Below, one piece after another: positions 51,883-60,915 of a stretch of 64,000 nt of DNA. Within the stretch, counting starts at the first letter, position 1. The number at the start of each line of letters is the position of its first letter. Position numbers and translations under genes: made by a program. The notes beneath the pieces are model-generated. The model was not told the origin of the DNA. It made no database searches and saw only the letters and a program-made list of their open reading frames with translations. Source of the stretch: NCEH01 sp043195195 (lineage in GTDB: Bacteria > Pseudomonadota > Alphaproteobacteria > Rhizobiales > Xanthobacteraceae); contig NZ_JBAFWT010000010.1 in the NCBI RefSeq assembly GCF_043195195.1, forward strand, positions 1 to 64,000. The letters are read 5' to 3'.

Positions 51883-52347
51883 GTGCAGGAGCGCGGGTTG
51901 GGCGAGACTTTCATGCAGATGGCGCTCAATGAGGCGCGTGCGGCGGCCGAACGGGGCGAAGTGCCGGTCGGCGCGGTGCTTGTGCGCGGCTCGACCGTAG
52001 TCGCTCGCGACGGGAACCGCACGCGCGAACTCTCCGATCCCACGGCACACGCGGAAATGCAGGTTCTGCGCGCCGGAGCGGCGGTGCTCAGCGCCGAGCG
52101 TCTGTTGTCCTGCGATCTCTATGTGACGCTGGAGCCGTGCGCCATGTGCGCGGCGGCGATCTCTTTCGCCCGCATCCGCAGGCTGTATTACGGCGCGCCG
52201 GACCCAAAAGGCGGGGCCGTCGAGAGCGGGCCGCGCTTTTATACACAGCCCACCTGCCATCACGCCCCCGAAGTCTATGGCGGGATCGCCGAGCGGCAGG
52301 CGGCCGAAGTCCTGCGCAATTTCTTCAAGGAGCGGCGGTCCGTCTGA
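51883..52347 (+). CDS. tadA: tRNA-specific adenosine-34 deaminase
   Basis: Makes inosine at the wobble base of tRNA-Arg(ACG). The 154-residue zinc deaminase has HAE at 56-58 (PTAHAEMQVL) and PCAMC at 85-89, with VPVGAVLVR before and FARIRRLYYGAPDPKGGA after. The open frame runs far upstream antisense to rluB and is not coding there. I use the GTG at 51883, which gives the usual short leader before FMQMALNEA; GTG 51868 and ATG 51913 are alternatives. It is divergent from rluB. Confidence 0.94.
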   Translation: MQERGLGETFMQMALNEARAAAERGEVPVGAVLVRGSTVVARDGNRTRELSDPTAHAEMQVLRAGAAVLSAERLLSCDLYVTLEPCAMCAAAISFARIRRLYYGAPDPKGGAVESGPRFYTQPTCHHAPEVYGGIAERQAAEVLRNFFKERRSV

Positions 52348-52538
52348 GACGGACCGTGCGTACGCCCCAGTTTCGCCTTGTGACCAAAACATTCATGATT
52401 TTGAATTTATAAAAATTGAATATTACCTATGGTTAGAGTTTCGGAACCATCGGTGCGGAATGGCGGGAAACGTGGTGCGGGCCAGGCGGCCTTCGGCGGT
52501 GCCGATGACGCGATGGTTCCAAAAAAGGGAGGGAGGAC

Positions 52539-53876
52539 ATGATGGACGTGGGCAAACCGGCTTTGGGGCTTCGCGGAGCGCTGGGAAGAAGGCAGTTCCT
52601 GCTCGCGGGCGGCGCGGCTCTCACGGGTGCCCTGCTTGCGGGAGAGACGCGCGCCGCGCCCGTTGCAACCAAGGCTCGCATTGTGATCGCGGGAGCCGGG
52701 GCGGCTGGGCTCGCTACCGCTTCGCGGCTATCGAAGCGCCTGTCCGGCGCTTCGATCATCCTGATCGATGCCCACAAGGAGCATTATTACCAACCGGGGT
52801 TCACCCTCATCGCCGCTGGGCTCAAGAAGCCTGATTACTCCATTTCTCAGACCGGCAGCTATGTCCCGCGCGATGTCGAATGGATCACGGAAGGGGTCGC
52901 TGAATTCGATCCCGTAGGCAACAAAGTCGTCACCGCGTCGGGCCGTGCGGTGCCTTACGATTTCCTGGTGGTGGCCACGGGCCTCCAGCTCGACTATGGC
53001 GCTATCCCCGGCATGGAGCTGTCCCTGATCGGCCGTGACGGCATCGGTAGCGTCTATGCGGGACCGGTCTATGCGGCGGACACATATGAGGAGATGTCGC
53101 GCTTCGCCGATCGGGGCGGTGTGGGGCTCTTCGGGCGCCCCGCCACCGAAATGAAGTGCGCCGGGGCGCCGCTGAAATACACCTTCATCACAGACGACAC
53201 GCTGCGCCAGCGCGGTATGCGTGGCAAGGCGGAGCTGATCTACGCGGCCCAGAACCAGACATTATTCAGCGTGCCTATCGTCTCCGAGAAGGTGAGAATG
53301 CTGTTCAAGGACCGAGGCGTGAAGGTCGCCTATGACCACGTAATCACTGCGATCGACCCCGGTCGCAAGATCGCCACTTACACGACGCCCAAGGGGCCGG
53401 TGGAACTGGGCTACGACTTCATCAACGTCATCCCGCCCATGCGCGCGCCGGACGCGGTGCGCCAGTCGCCGCTGCCCTGGAGGTCTGGTCCTTACGCCGC
53501 AGATGGCTGGATGGAGGTGGACCGCTCCACCTTGCAGCACAAGCGCTTCCCCAACGTGTTCGGCGTCGGCGACGTGGCCGGCGTGCCCAAGGGGAAGACG
53601 GCTGCGTCGGTGAAGTGGCAGGTCCCCGTCGCGATCGACCACCTGGTGGCGAACCTCTCGGGAGGCACCTCCAACGCCGTCTATAACGGATACACGTCCT
53701 GTCCCTTAATCACGCGGATTGGTCAGGCGATGCTCGTCGAATTCGATTACGAAAACAACCTCTTGCCCTCCTTTCCGGGTATTATCGCTCCGCTTGAGGA
53801 GCTTTGGATTTCCTGGGTCATGAAGGAGATCGCACTGAAGCCCACCTACATTTCCATGCTGCGCGGCGTGGCCTGA
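52539..53876 (+). CDS. Sulfide:quinone oxidoreductase-like flavoprotein with Tat signal
   Basis: A 445-residue FAD protein of the SQR/FCSD family. A twin-arginine signal (GRRQFLLAGG, residues 16-25) sends it to the periplasm. The FAD motif is AGAGAAGLA (51-59), and redox Cys are C207 in EMKCAGAPLK and C388 in NGYTSCPLI, strings typical of the type II (SQRDL-like) enzymes; the third Cys seen in many of these is not evident. It would oxidise sulfide to persulfide or polysulfide and reduce quinone. A GGGAGGAC site precedes the start; an AT-rich stretch upstream should hold the promoter. Confidence 0.9.
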   Translation: MMDVGKPALGLRGALGRRQFLLAGGAALTGALLAGETRAAPVATKARIVIAGAGAAGLATASRLSKRLSGASIILIDAHKEHYYQPGFTLIAAGLKKPDYSISQTGSYVPRDVEWITEGVAEFDPVGNKVVTASGRAVPYDFLVVATGLQLDYGAIPGMELSLIGRDGIGSVYAGPVYAADTYEEMSRFADRGGVGLFGRPATEMKCAGAPLKYTFITDDTLRQRGMRGKAELIYAAQNQTLFSVPIVSEKVRMLFKDRGVKVAYDHVITAIDPGRKIATYTTPKGPVELGYDFINVIPPMRAPDAVRQSPLPWRSGPYAADGWMEVDRSTLQHKRFPNVFGVGDVAGVPKGKTAASVKWQVPVAIDHLVANLSGGTSNAVYNGYTSCPLITRIGQAMLVEFDYENNLLPSFPGIIAPLEELWISWVMKEIALKPTYISMLRGVA

Positions 53877-53890
53877 ACGGGAGAGACACC

Positions 53891-54259
53891 ATGCAAGATT
53901 TGGATCCAATGGTGTTCCTGGCGGTTTTCCAGGAAATCCTCGGCCTTCTGTTCTGGCCGCTGGTGGCGTTCATCGTCTGCGGGCTCGCGGGCTTCTTGGC
54001 CATTCTCCTGCGAGAGCGCAGCCTCGACCCCCGCCGGCTCGTCTGGTCGGAGCTGGTGGGCCTCGCGGGTGGTTTCGTCGGCATCTGGTTAATGATGGCG
54101 ATCACCAGTTCCCGAATCGAGGACCTGGGGGGACCGATCGATTGGCTTCTCGCCACAGGAATCTGGGCGGCGGGGGCGGTCGGCGCCACGATCACCGCCT
54201 ATATCGGCCTCTATCTCCTCGGCTTCGGCACCCGGAAAGCTGAGCCGGTCACGGGCTGA
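53891..54259 (+). CDS. Small membrane protein downstream of SQR (DUF5368-like)
   Basis: A 122-residue protein with three to four membrane helices (about 12-32, 56-72 and 88-112). It resembles the alphaproteobacterial DUF5368 family, an assignment I make from memory of the pattern and hold as tentative. It begins 14 bases after the SQR-like gene with a GGGAGAG site, so the two are one operon. A periplasmic SQR needs membrane attachment, and this protein could be the anchor or a quinone-site partner. It overlaps the convergent dehalogenase gene by 11 bases. Confidence 0.7.
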   Translation: MQDLDPMVFLAVFQEILGLLFWPLVAFIVCGLAGFLAILLRERSLDPRRLVWSELVGLAGGFVGIWLMMAITSSRIEDLGGPIDWLLATGIWAAGAVGATITAYIGLYLLGFGTRKAEPVTG

Positions 54260-55151
54260 GGAAGGGCAGTAGGGCCTGTATCAGGGCCTGCGGCGCTTCC
54301 TCGGGAAGGAAGTGCCCGCCCTCGATGGCCTGTCCCTGCACCTGTGGGGCGAATATCCGCCAGGCATCCAGCGGCGTCGCCCCCCGGCTCGGAATGCCGT
54401 GGGCGCCCCAGATCGCGAGCACGGGACATGCGATCATCCGCCCCGCGGCAAGATCGGCTTCGTCATGGGCCAGATCGATGGTGGCGCCGGCGCGATAATC
54501 CTCGCACATGGCGCGGATATGGTCGGGTGATGAATAGGCCGCGCGATAATGGGCGAGGGCACGAGGGTCGAAGGCGGAGAGGTCCTTCGCTGCAGTCCAA
54601 CTCGCCAGGGTTTGGTCGAGATAATAACGGGCGTTGCCGCCAATCAGGGTTTCCGGCAGCGGATGAGGCTGGGCGAGGAAGGTCCAGTGATAGACCTGCA
54701 TGGCGCGGGCCCGGTCCATGCCGTGCCACATGGTCAGCGTCGGCACGATGTCCAGCACCGCTAGCCGATCCACCCGGCCGGGCTCGTCCAGCGCCAGCCG
54801 ATAGCCGACCCGCGCCCCGCGATCATGCCCGACCAGCGCGAAATGGGCATGGCCGAGGCTTTCCATCAGCGCCACGAGTGCGGCGCCCATCGCGCGCTTT
54901 GAATAAGGCGCATGGTCCTTGCCCGGCGCGGGCGCGGCGCTCCAGCCATAGCCGGGCAGGTCGGGAATAATCAGCCGATGTGTCTGTGCGAGGTCCCCGG
55001 CAAGCCGGTGCCACATGGCGCCAGTCTGGGGATAGCCATGCAGCAGCAGCAGCGGCGGTCCATCCCCGCCGACACGAGCGAACAGGCGGCCGGCGGGCGT
55101 GTCCAAATTGTGGGACAAAAAGCCGGGAAACAGATCGGCGAGATCGGACAT
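54249..55151 (-). CDS. Fluoroacetate dehalogenase-like alpha/beta hydrolase
   Basis: A 300-residue alpha/beta hydrolase. With the start at 55151 it has every active residue of the Rhodopseudomonas palustris fluoroacetate dehalogenase at the same number: nucleophile D110 with R111 and R114 (GHDRGAR), D134, the fluoride pocket H155, W156 and Y219, and H280. The opening LLLLHGYPQTGAMWH and the cap string FLAQPHPLPETLIG also match. It would hydrolyse the carbon-fluorine or carbon-chlorine bond of 2-haloacetates. No transporter or regulator for haloacids is next to it. A GGAG lies about ten bases before the start. Confidence 0.9.
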   Translation of the reverse strand: MSDLADLFPGFLSHNLDTPAGRLFARVGGDGPPLLLLHGYPQTGAMWHRLAGDLAQTHRLIIPDLPGYGWSAAPAPGKDHAPYSKRAMGAALVALMESLGHAHFALVGHDRGARVGYRLALDEPGRVDRLAVLDIVPTLTMWHGMDRARAMQVYHWTFLAQPHPLPETLIGGNARYYLDQTLASWTAAKDLSAFDPRALAHYRAAYSSPDHIRAMCEDYRAGATIDLAHDEADLAAGRMIACPVLAIWGAHGIPSRGATPLDAWRIFAPQVQGQAIEGGHFLPEEAPQALIQALLPFLSP

Positions 55152-55235
55152 ATCGCATGCTCCGCGCAAGGGTGGCGAAGGTGGCACGGCGGATCCGCGA
55201 GGGCCAGGGCCTCCGCGGTCCAGCCGGGGATGACA

Positions 55236-56492
55236 TCAGCCGAGCGCGCGCCACCCGATGTCGTTGCGATAGAAGCCGTCCGGCCAATCGATACGAGCTG
55301 CGGCGCGATAGGCGTGGTCGCGTGCTTCGCGCAGGCTGTCGCCGGTGGCGGTGACGTTGAGAACCCGGCCGCCGTTGGAAACCAGCTTGGCGCCAGAGCG
55401 CTTGGTGCCGGCCTGGAACACGATCACACCGTTTTCCTTTTCGGCGATTTCAATACCGCGGATTTCCGAGCCGGTTTGATGCGGGCCGGGATAGCCGCGG
55501 CTCGCATAGACCACTGTGATGGCGTTCTGCTCCGACCAGAGCGGCGCGGCTCCGGCCAGCTTGCCGTGGGCGACGGCGTTCAGCAGCTCGAACAGATCGC
55601 TCTCCAGACGCGGCATGAGCACCTGACATTCCGGATCGCCGAAACGGCAATTATATTCCACCAGCTTCGGCCCTGCCGAGGTGAGCATGAGGCCGGCATA
55701 GAGGATGCCGCGATAGGGGGTGCCCTCCGCAACCATGGCGCGGGCGGTGGGAATGACGATCTCGGCGATCGCCCGGGCCTCCAACTCCGCCGTGAGCACG
55801 GGGGCGGGGGAATAGGCGCCCATGCCCCCGGTGTTGGGACCCAGGTCTCCGTCGAAAGCGCGCTTGTGGTCTTGTGCGCTGCCGAAGGGGATCACGGTCT
55901 CCCCATCCACGAGGCAGAACAGGCTTGCCTCCTCGCCCTCCATGAATTCCTCGATCAAGACTTCCTGCCCGCCGCCGGCAAACACCTGGTCGATGGCGGC
56001 CACGGCCTCTTCCACCGTCAAAGCCACCACGACGCCCTTACCGGCCATAAGACCGTCGGCCTTGATAACGATGGGCGCCCCTTCTGCTGTCACATAAGCC
56101 CAGGCTGCTTCCGGCGTCGTGAAGCGCGCGAACGCAGCGGTGGGAATGCCGTTGGCTCGGCACAATTCTTTCGTGAACAGCTTGGAACCTTCGAGCCGTG
56201 CTGCAGCGGCGGTGGGACCGAAGGCGGGAATCCCCGCCTCGGCTAGACGATCCACAAGCCCAGCCACCAACGGCGCCTCGGGGCCGACCACCACCAGCTC
56301 GATGCCGTTCTTCCGGCACCATGTCACCAAAGTGTCGTGAGCCGAGAGCGCGATGCCCTCCACCAATTCGGCGTGGTCCGCGATTCCGGGATTGCCGGGC
56401 AGGGCATAAAGCTGGCCGATGCTGGGGCTCTGCGCGAGCTTCCAGGCGAGGGCATGCTCGCGGCCACCGGAACCGAGCAGGAGCACATTCAT
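55236..56492 (-). CDS. purD: Phosphoribosylamine--glycine ligase
   Basis: Second step of purine synthesis. The 418-residue ATP-grasp enzyme has NVLLLGSGGREHALAWKLA, VVGPEAPLVAGLVDRL, the PTAAAARLEGSKLFTKELC segment, PIVIKADGLMAGKGVVVA, FGSAQDHKRAFDGDLGPNTGGMGA cut as family pattern, and FNCRFGDPECQ-like NCRFGDPECQVLM. It is divergent from xseA; purD next to xseA is common in this order. Confidence 0.97.
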   Translation of the reverse strand: MNVLLLGSGGREHALAWKLAQSPSIGQLYALPGNPGIADHAELVEGIALSAHDTLVTWCRKNGIELVVVGPEAPLVAGLVDRLAEAGIPAFGPTAAAARLEGSKLFTKELCRANGIPTAAFARFTTPEAAWAYVTAEGAPIVIKADGLMAGKGVVVALTVEEAVAAIDQVFAGGGQEVLIEEFMEGEEASLFCLVDGETVIPFGSAQDHKRAFDGDLGPNTGGMGAYSPAPVLTAELEARAIAEIVIPTARAMVAEGTPYRGILYAGLMLTSAGPKLVEYNCRFGDPECQVLMPRLESDLFELLNAVAHGKLAGAAPLWSEQNAITVVYASRGYPGPHQTGSEIRGIEIAEKENGVIVFQAGTKRSGAKLVSNGGRVLNVTATGDSLREARDHAYRAAARIDWPDGFYRNDIGWRALG

Positions 56493-56623
56493 GCGGCGTC
56501 ATCTCCCTTTTTAACTTCGCTATCGGCTTGCGGCCCGGCAAACAAGAGGGCGGCATTGCGCTCGCCGCATATGAGATGAAGCCGCTATGCTCTTGCCAAG
56601 ATCGTATGCGCTGATGTGAGTCG

Positions 56624-58282
56624 ATGGTCCAACTACCCGAACCCCATGCCAATGCTCCGGAATGGAGCGTTTCGGAACTCTCCGCGGCACTCCGCCGGAC
56701 GGTGGAAGACGCCTATGGCCATGTGCGCGTGCGCGGAGAAATTTCCGGTTACCGTGGGCCACATTCTTCCGGCCACGCCTATTTTTCCCTGAAGGACGAG
56801 GGCGCCCGGCTCGACGCCGTGGTGTGGAAAGGCAATTTCGCGCGCCTGAAGCTGCGGCCGGAGGAAGGGCTTGAGGTGATCGCCATCGGGCGGCTCACCA
56901 CCTATCCGGGGAAGTCCGGCTATCAGATCATTATCGAATCCCTCGAATTCGCCGGCGCCGGCGCCATCATGGCGATGCTGGAGGAGCGCAAGCGGCGGCT
57001 CGCGGCCGAAGGCCTGTTCGATCCCGCCCGCAAGGCCAAGCTGCCGTTTCTGCCGCAGGTGATCGGCATCGTGACTTCCCCCACGGGGGCGGTGATCCGC
57101 GACATTCTCCATCGTCTGGCCGACCGTTTTCCACGCCGGGTCATCGTATGGCCGGTGCGGGTGCAGGGGGAAACCTGTGCGGCCGAGGTCTCCGCCGCCA
57201 TCCGTGGCTTCAACGCCTTGCCGCCGGGCGGGCCGGTTCCGCGCCCCGACGTCCTCATTGTGGCGCGGGGCGGCGGGTCCCTGGAGGATCTGCTTGGCTT
57301 CTCCGAGGAAGCGGTGGTGCGCGCCGCCGCCGAGAGCGCCATTCCCCTCATTTCCGCCGTTGGCCACGAGACCGACGTGACCTTGATCGATTTCGCCGCG
57401 GCCGTGCGCGCGCCGACCCCGACGGCTGCCGCTGAAATGGTGGTGCCCGTGCGGGCCGATCTATTGGTTACGGTGGAAAGCCTGGGTGGCCGGCTCATGG
57501 CCGCGCCCCTGCGGCTGCTGGAGCGCAGGCGGGGTGAATTGCGCGGGTTGGTGCGGCTTCTGCCGACGGCGGACGCCTTGCTGGCGGTTCCGCGTCAAAG
57601 GCTTGATACGGCCTCCGGCCGGTTGCCGCGCGGGCTCCGCGCCAATGCGCTCGCCCACCGCATTCAGTTCCAGAAGGCGAGCGCCCGCCTGTCTCCTTCC
57701 AGTCTGAAGGCGCGTCTTATTCGGTCGGGCGATCAGGTGGCTGGCCTTGGTGCCAATCTGCAGCGTTGTGCGCTGCGCGCGGTGGAGCGCAAGCGCGAGC
57801 GCCTGATTTCGGCCGGTTCGCGGCTTGAGGCGGCGCGGCTCGCCAATCTGCGGGCCCAGCGCGTCCATCTCGCCAGATGCCGCGAGCGGCTGGATGCGCT
57901 CGGCAGCCGGTCCCTGCGCGCGGTGCGCACCGCGCTGCGTGAGCGCGGGCGCCATCTGGCCGGTGCGGCGCAGGTGCTGGTGGCTCTGTCCTACCAGGGG
58001 GTCCTGAGGCGCGGTTTCGCTTTGGTGCGCGATGGCGTCGGCGCGGCGGTGCGCTCAGCATCCCTGATCGCACCGGGCGCGGTGCTGGAGCTGGAATTTG
58101 CCGATGGGCGCGTTGGTGCCGTGGCGCGCGGATCTGCGGCCATGCCGGCGCCACCGGAGGCGAGCCAAGATGTGCATAGCGACGCGCGCAGCCCGGCAAC
58201 CGGACGGGCCAAATCGCCCCGCGCCCGCGCAAGTTCAAAATCGGCGGCGCAGCCGAGCCTGTTCGATACCGACGGCACTTGA
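56624..58282 (+). CDS. xseA: Exodeoxyribonuclease VII large subunit
   Basis: Single-strand exonuclease subunit that works with XseB, which is not in this window. The 552-residue protein has the N-terminal OB fold (WSVSELSAALRRTVED, residues 13-28; VRVRGEISGYRGPHSSGHAYF), PQVIGIVTSPTGAVIRDI, IVARGGGSLEDL, GHETDVTLIDFAADVRA-type motif and a long helical C-terminal arm (about 290-470). A tail of some 45 residues is low complexity and ends QPSLFDTDGT. DUF2093 follows. Confidence 0.96.
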   Translation: MVQLPEPHANAPEWSVSELSAALRRTVEDAYGHVRVRGEISGYRGPHSSGHAYFSLKDEGARLDAVVWKGNFARLKLRPEEGLEVIAIGRLTTYPGKSGYQIIIESLEFAGAGAIMAMLEERKRRLAAEGLFDPARKAKLPFLPQVIGIVTSPTGAVIRDILHRLADRFPRRVIVWPVRVQGETCAAEVSAAIRGFNALPPGGPVPRPDVLIVARGGGSLEDLLGFSEEAVVRAAAESAIPLISAVGHETDVTLIDFAAAVRAPTPTAAAEMVVPVRADLLVTVESLGGRLMAAPLRLLERRRGELRGLVRLLPTADALLAVPRQRLDTASGRLPRGLRANALAHRIQFQKASARLSPSSLKARLIRSGDQVAGLGANLQRCALRAVERKRERLISAGSRLEAARLANLRAQRVHLARCRERLDALGSRSLRAVRTALRERGRHLAGAAQVLVALSYQGVLRRGFALVRDGVGAAVRSASLIAPGAVLELEFADGRVGAVARGSAAMPAPPEASQDVHSDARSPATGRAKSPRARASSKSAAQPSLFDTDGT

Positions 58283-58386
58283 GCCTAGCTTAGCCATCGC
58301 GTGCGGTTATGGATGCAACTGCCCTTTCGAACCTGCTGGGTTCGGCATATGGTGTTCCGGCTAGATGAGGCCTTGTTTCGATCGTG

Positions 58387-58617
58387 ATGAACAGATTCGA
58401 GCGTTTTCCCGCCGGGAATGGCGAAGCCGAGTTGCGCTATCTTGATGGCGAATTCCGCATCGTGCGCCCCGGTACATTCGTGCGTTGCGCGGTGACCGGC
58501 CAGGGGATTCCGCTCGACGAACTGCGGTATTGGAGCGTCGACCTCCAGGAGGCCTATGCCGATCCGCAGGCCGTCCTTACCCGCGTGAATCAGCTTCGCC
58601 AGCAGCACCAGGGCTGA
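58387..58617 (+). CDS. DUF2093 protein
   Basis: A 76-residue protein of the DUF2093 family, found next to xseA in many alphaproteobacteria. Strings are RYLDGEFRIVRPGTFVRCAVTG shortened to the pattern FRIVRPG-FVRCAVTG, and IPLDELRYWSVDLQEAY. Function unknown. The start could be ATG 58387 or the GTG one codon earlier. Its last 41 bases overlap the convergent lpxK gene. Confidence 0.92.
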   Translation: MNRFERFPAGNGEAELRYLDGEFRIVRPGTFVRCAVTGQGIPLDELRYWSVDLQEAYADPQAVLTRVNQLRQQHQG

Positions 58618-59623
58618 GCCTGCGCGCGGCGCGGGCCTCCGCCTGCGCGATCAGGACGTCGAAGCGGCTTTGGTCTTCGAGGTCCAGCCGCACGCGCAGA
58701 ACTTCGACGTGCGCGCGTAATGGTGCCAAGCTTTCTCCCCGCAACCGCGACAGATCCTTGGCGGTCGTGACCAGGCAAAGCCCGCCAGCCTGCGCTTGCC
58801 CGTGGAGCCTGGAGAGGTCGCCCGGCGTGTAGGGGTGATGGTCGGGAAAGGCCTCGGTCTCGGCCACATCGAGATCGAGGGCGCGCAAGGTCTGGAAGAA
58901 TTTTTCCGGGCGACCGATGCCGGCGAAGGCGAACAGCCGGCGGCCGAGGAGCGCGGCGGCGTCTCCGGTATCGGCGCTGAGGTGTCCCCGAAGGACCATG
59001 ATGTCGCTGGCAGAACGTGCCAAATAATCGCCGGGCGCCCCGGTGCCGATCAGCAGCAGAGCATCGGCGCGCGTGGCCTGGGCCGCGAACGGGGCGCGTA
59101 GAGGACCGGCCGGCAGCACCCTGCCGTTTCCAAGGCCCGACGCGCCATCCACAACCAGCAGGGCAGCGTCCTTATGCAAGGTCGGGTTCTGAAAGCCGTC
59201 GTCCATCACGATGTGAGAGGCGCCGCTTGCGACGGCGAGGCGTGCTCCGGCAAGGCGATCCCGTGAGACGATGGTGGGCGCCGCGTCCGCGAGCAATAAC
59301 GCTTCATCGCCAACCGCCGCCGCATCGTGACGCGCCGGGTCGACCCGCAGCGGTCCAGCTTCTCGCCCCCCATGGCCGCGCAGCAAGGCGAAGGGAGAGG
59401 CCCCGCGCGCCTTCAAGCGCTCCAGCACGGCAAGGGCGGTCGGCGTCTTGCCTGCACCCCCGACCGTGGGATTGCCGATGCAGATCACCGGCACCTCGAC
59501 GCCGACACCGGGCTTGGCCATGCGGTGCAGCGTGATCGCTCCCACCATCCAGCCCACCGGGGCGAGCAGGGCGCCAGCCAGCGAACCAGGGCGCGACCAG
59601 AACTTGGGCGCGCGGGCGAACAT
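58577..59623 (-). CDS. lpxK: Tetraacyldisaccharide 4'-kinase
   Basis: Adds the 4' phosphate to lipid A precursor at the inner membrane. The 348-residue protein has an N-terminal hydrophobic stretch (ALLAPVGWMVGAITL), the P-loop GNPTVGGAGKTP (50-61), HIVMDDGFQNPTLHKD with the catalytic Asp, GIGRPEKFF, and FPDHHPYTPGDL. Its start overlaps the waaA stop by one base (TGATG), a sign of coupling. Confidence 0.96.
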   Translation of the reverse strand: MFARAPKFWSRPGSLAGALLAPVGWMVGAITLHRMAKPGVGVEVPVICIGNPTVGGAGKTPTALAVLERLKARGASPFALLRGHGGREAGPLRVDPARHDAAAVGDEALLLADAAPTIVSRDRLAGARLAVASGASHIVMDDGFQNPTLHKDAALLVVDGASGLGNGRVLPAGPLRAPFAAQATRADALLLIGTGAPGDYLARSASDIMVLRGHLSADTGDAAALLGRRLFAFAGIGRPEKFFQTLRALDLDVAETEAFPDHHPYTPGDLSRLHGQAQAGGLCLVTTAKDLSRLRGESLAPLRAHVEVLRVRLDLEDQSRFDVLIAQAEARAARRLSPGAAGEADSRG

Positions 59624-60915
59624 CAGCGGGCGAGGCGGATGTGGAGGAGATACGGCTCGATGGCTGAGAGCGTACGCTCGAGAGCGCCGCCCAGCTTGTC
59701 CACCGTTTCACGCGCGGCCGCCGCAGTTTCGGCGTGCAAGCTACCGTCGAACAGCAGCGCTGAGACGCATTGCGCCAAGCTGCTTTCGTTCTGCACCAGG
59801 GCGGCGCCGTGCTTCTCGTCGAGCTTCGCGTAGAGTGAGCCGAAGTTCCACACATGCGGTCCGTGCAGCGCCACGGCGCCGAGCTTGGCTGGCTCGATGG
59901 GGTTCTGCCCGCCATGACGCACCAGCGAGCCGCCCATGAAGACCACCGGCGAGAGGCGATAGAACAGCCCGAGTTCGCCGATGGTGTCGGCGATGTAGAT
60001 GTCTGTCCCGACGTCAGGGAGATAGCCGTCGCTGCGCTGGACCGTGACGAGCTGCGCGCCCTCGGCCATCAGCCGAACTTCGGCGCCGCGCTCGGGATGG
60101 CGCGGAGCGATGATGGTGAGCAGGTCCGGAATCTCTTGCGTCAGCCGCTGATGGGCGGCGAGCACGATCTCTTCCTCGCCCGGGTGGGTGGAGGCGGCGA
60201 GGAAGATCGGCCGCCCCCCGCAGGCATCGTACATCTGGTCAAGCGCCTTTGCGTCGGCGGGCGGGGCAGGGGCATCGAACTTCAGGTTTCCCACCACCTC
60301 GACGCGCGGTGCGCCCAAGGCCTTGAAGCGCAGCGCGTCCTCGCGGCTCTGGGCGAGGCAGAGGTCGACCCGCGAGAGCAGGGCGCGGGCACTCTTGGGC
60401 AGGTGGGCCCAGCGCTCCGCCGAGCGGCGCGACAGGCGCCCGTTCACCAGGACGAGCGGCGTGTTGCGGCGGCCGAGTTCGCTCATGAGGTTCGGCCATA
60501 GCTCGGATTCCGCCAGCAACACCAGGTCCGGCTTCCAATGATCCAGGAACCGACCGATGAAGCGGTGCGCATCCAGCGGCATGAATTGGTGGATCACGGA
60601 GGGGTGCGCGCGCCGCGCCGCGATACGGCTGGAGGTGAGTGTGCCCGAGGTGAGCAGAATGCCGTAGCCGCGCCCGGCGAGCCGATCGATCAGCGGCAGG
60701 ACGCAGACGATCTCGCCGACGCTCGCGCCATGCACCCAGATCAGCGGGCCGCGCGGCCGTGCGGCACTTGGGATGCCGCGCCGTTCCGGCAAACGCGCTG
60801 GGTCTTCCTTGCCCTTGCGCACGCGATAGCCGAGCCAGGCCATGGTGAGAACGGCCGCCGCCGATGTGGCGCCCCGGTAGAGGCGCAGGGGAACCGGAAG
60901 ACGGATTCCCTTCAT
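59623..60915 (-). CDS. waaA: Kdo transferase
   Basis: Transfers Kdo to lipid A precursor. The 430-residue GT30 enzyme starts with one membrane helix; the conserved GASVGE motif at 63-68 includes the catalytic Glu (E68). Further strings are LTSGTLTSSRIAA, HQFMPLDAHRFIGRFLDHW, LLAESELWPNLM, VNGRLSRRSAERW, and GGQNPIEPAKLG with HGPHVWNF. It overlaps DUF374 by 4 bases upstream and lpxK downstream, so the three genes form one operon. Confidence 0.96.
   Translation of the reverse strand: MKGIRLPVPLRLYRGATSAAAVLTMAWLGYRVRKGKEDPARLPERRGIPSAARPRGPLIWVHGASVGEIVCVLPLIDRLAGRGYGILLTSGTLTSSRIAARRAHPSVIHQFMPLDAHRFIGRFLDHWKPDLVLLAESELWPNLMSELGRRNTPLVLVNGRLSRRSAERWAHLPKSARALLSRVDLCLAQSREDALRFKALGAPRVEVVGNLKFDAPAPPADAKALDQMYDACGGRPIFLAASTHPGEEEIVLAAHQRLTQEIPDLLTIIAPRHPERGAEVRLMAEGAQLVTVQRSDGYLPDVGTDIYIADTIGELGLFYRLSPVVFMGGSLVRHGGQNPIEPAKLGAVALHGPHVWNFGSLYAKLDEKHGAALVQNESSLAQCVSALLFDGSLHAETAAAARETVDKLGGALERTLSAIEPYLLHIRLAR

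Noticed and set aside
54912..56246. 444-codon plus-strand frame antisense to purD and the dehalogenase gene
   Set aside because: Both covered genes have full family motifs; the antisense product has none.
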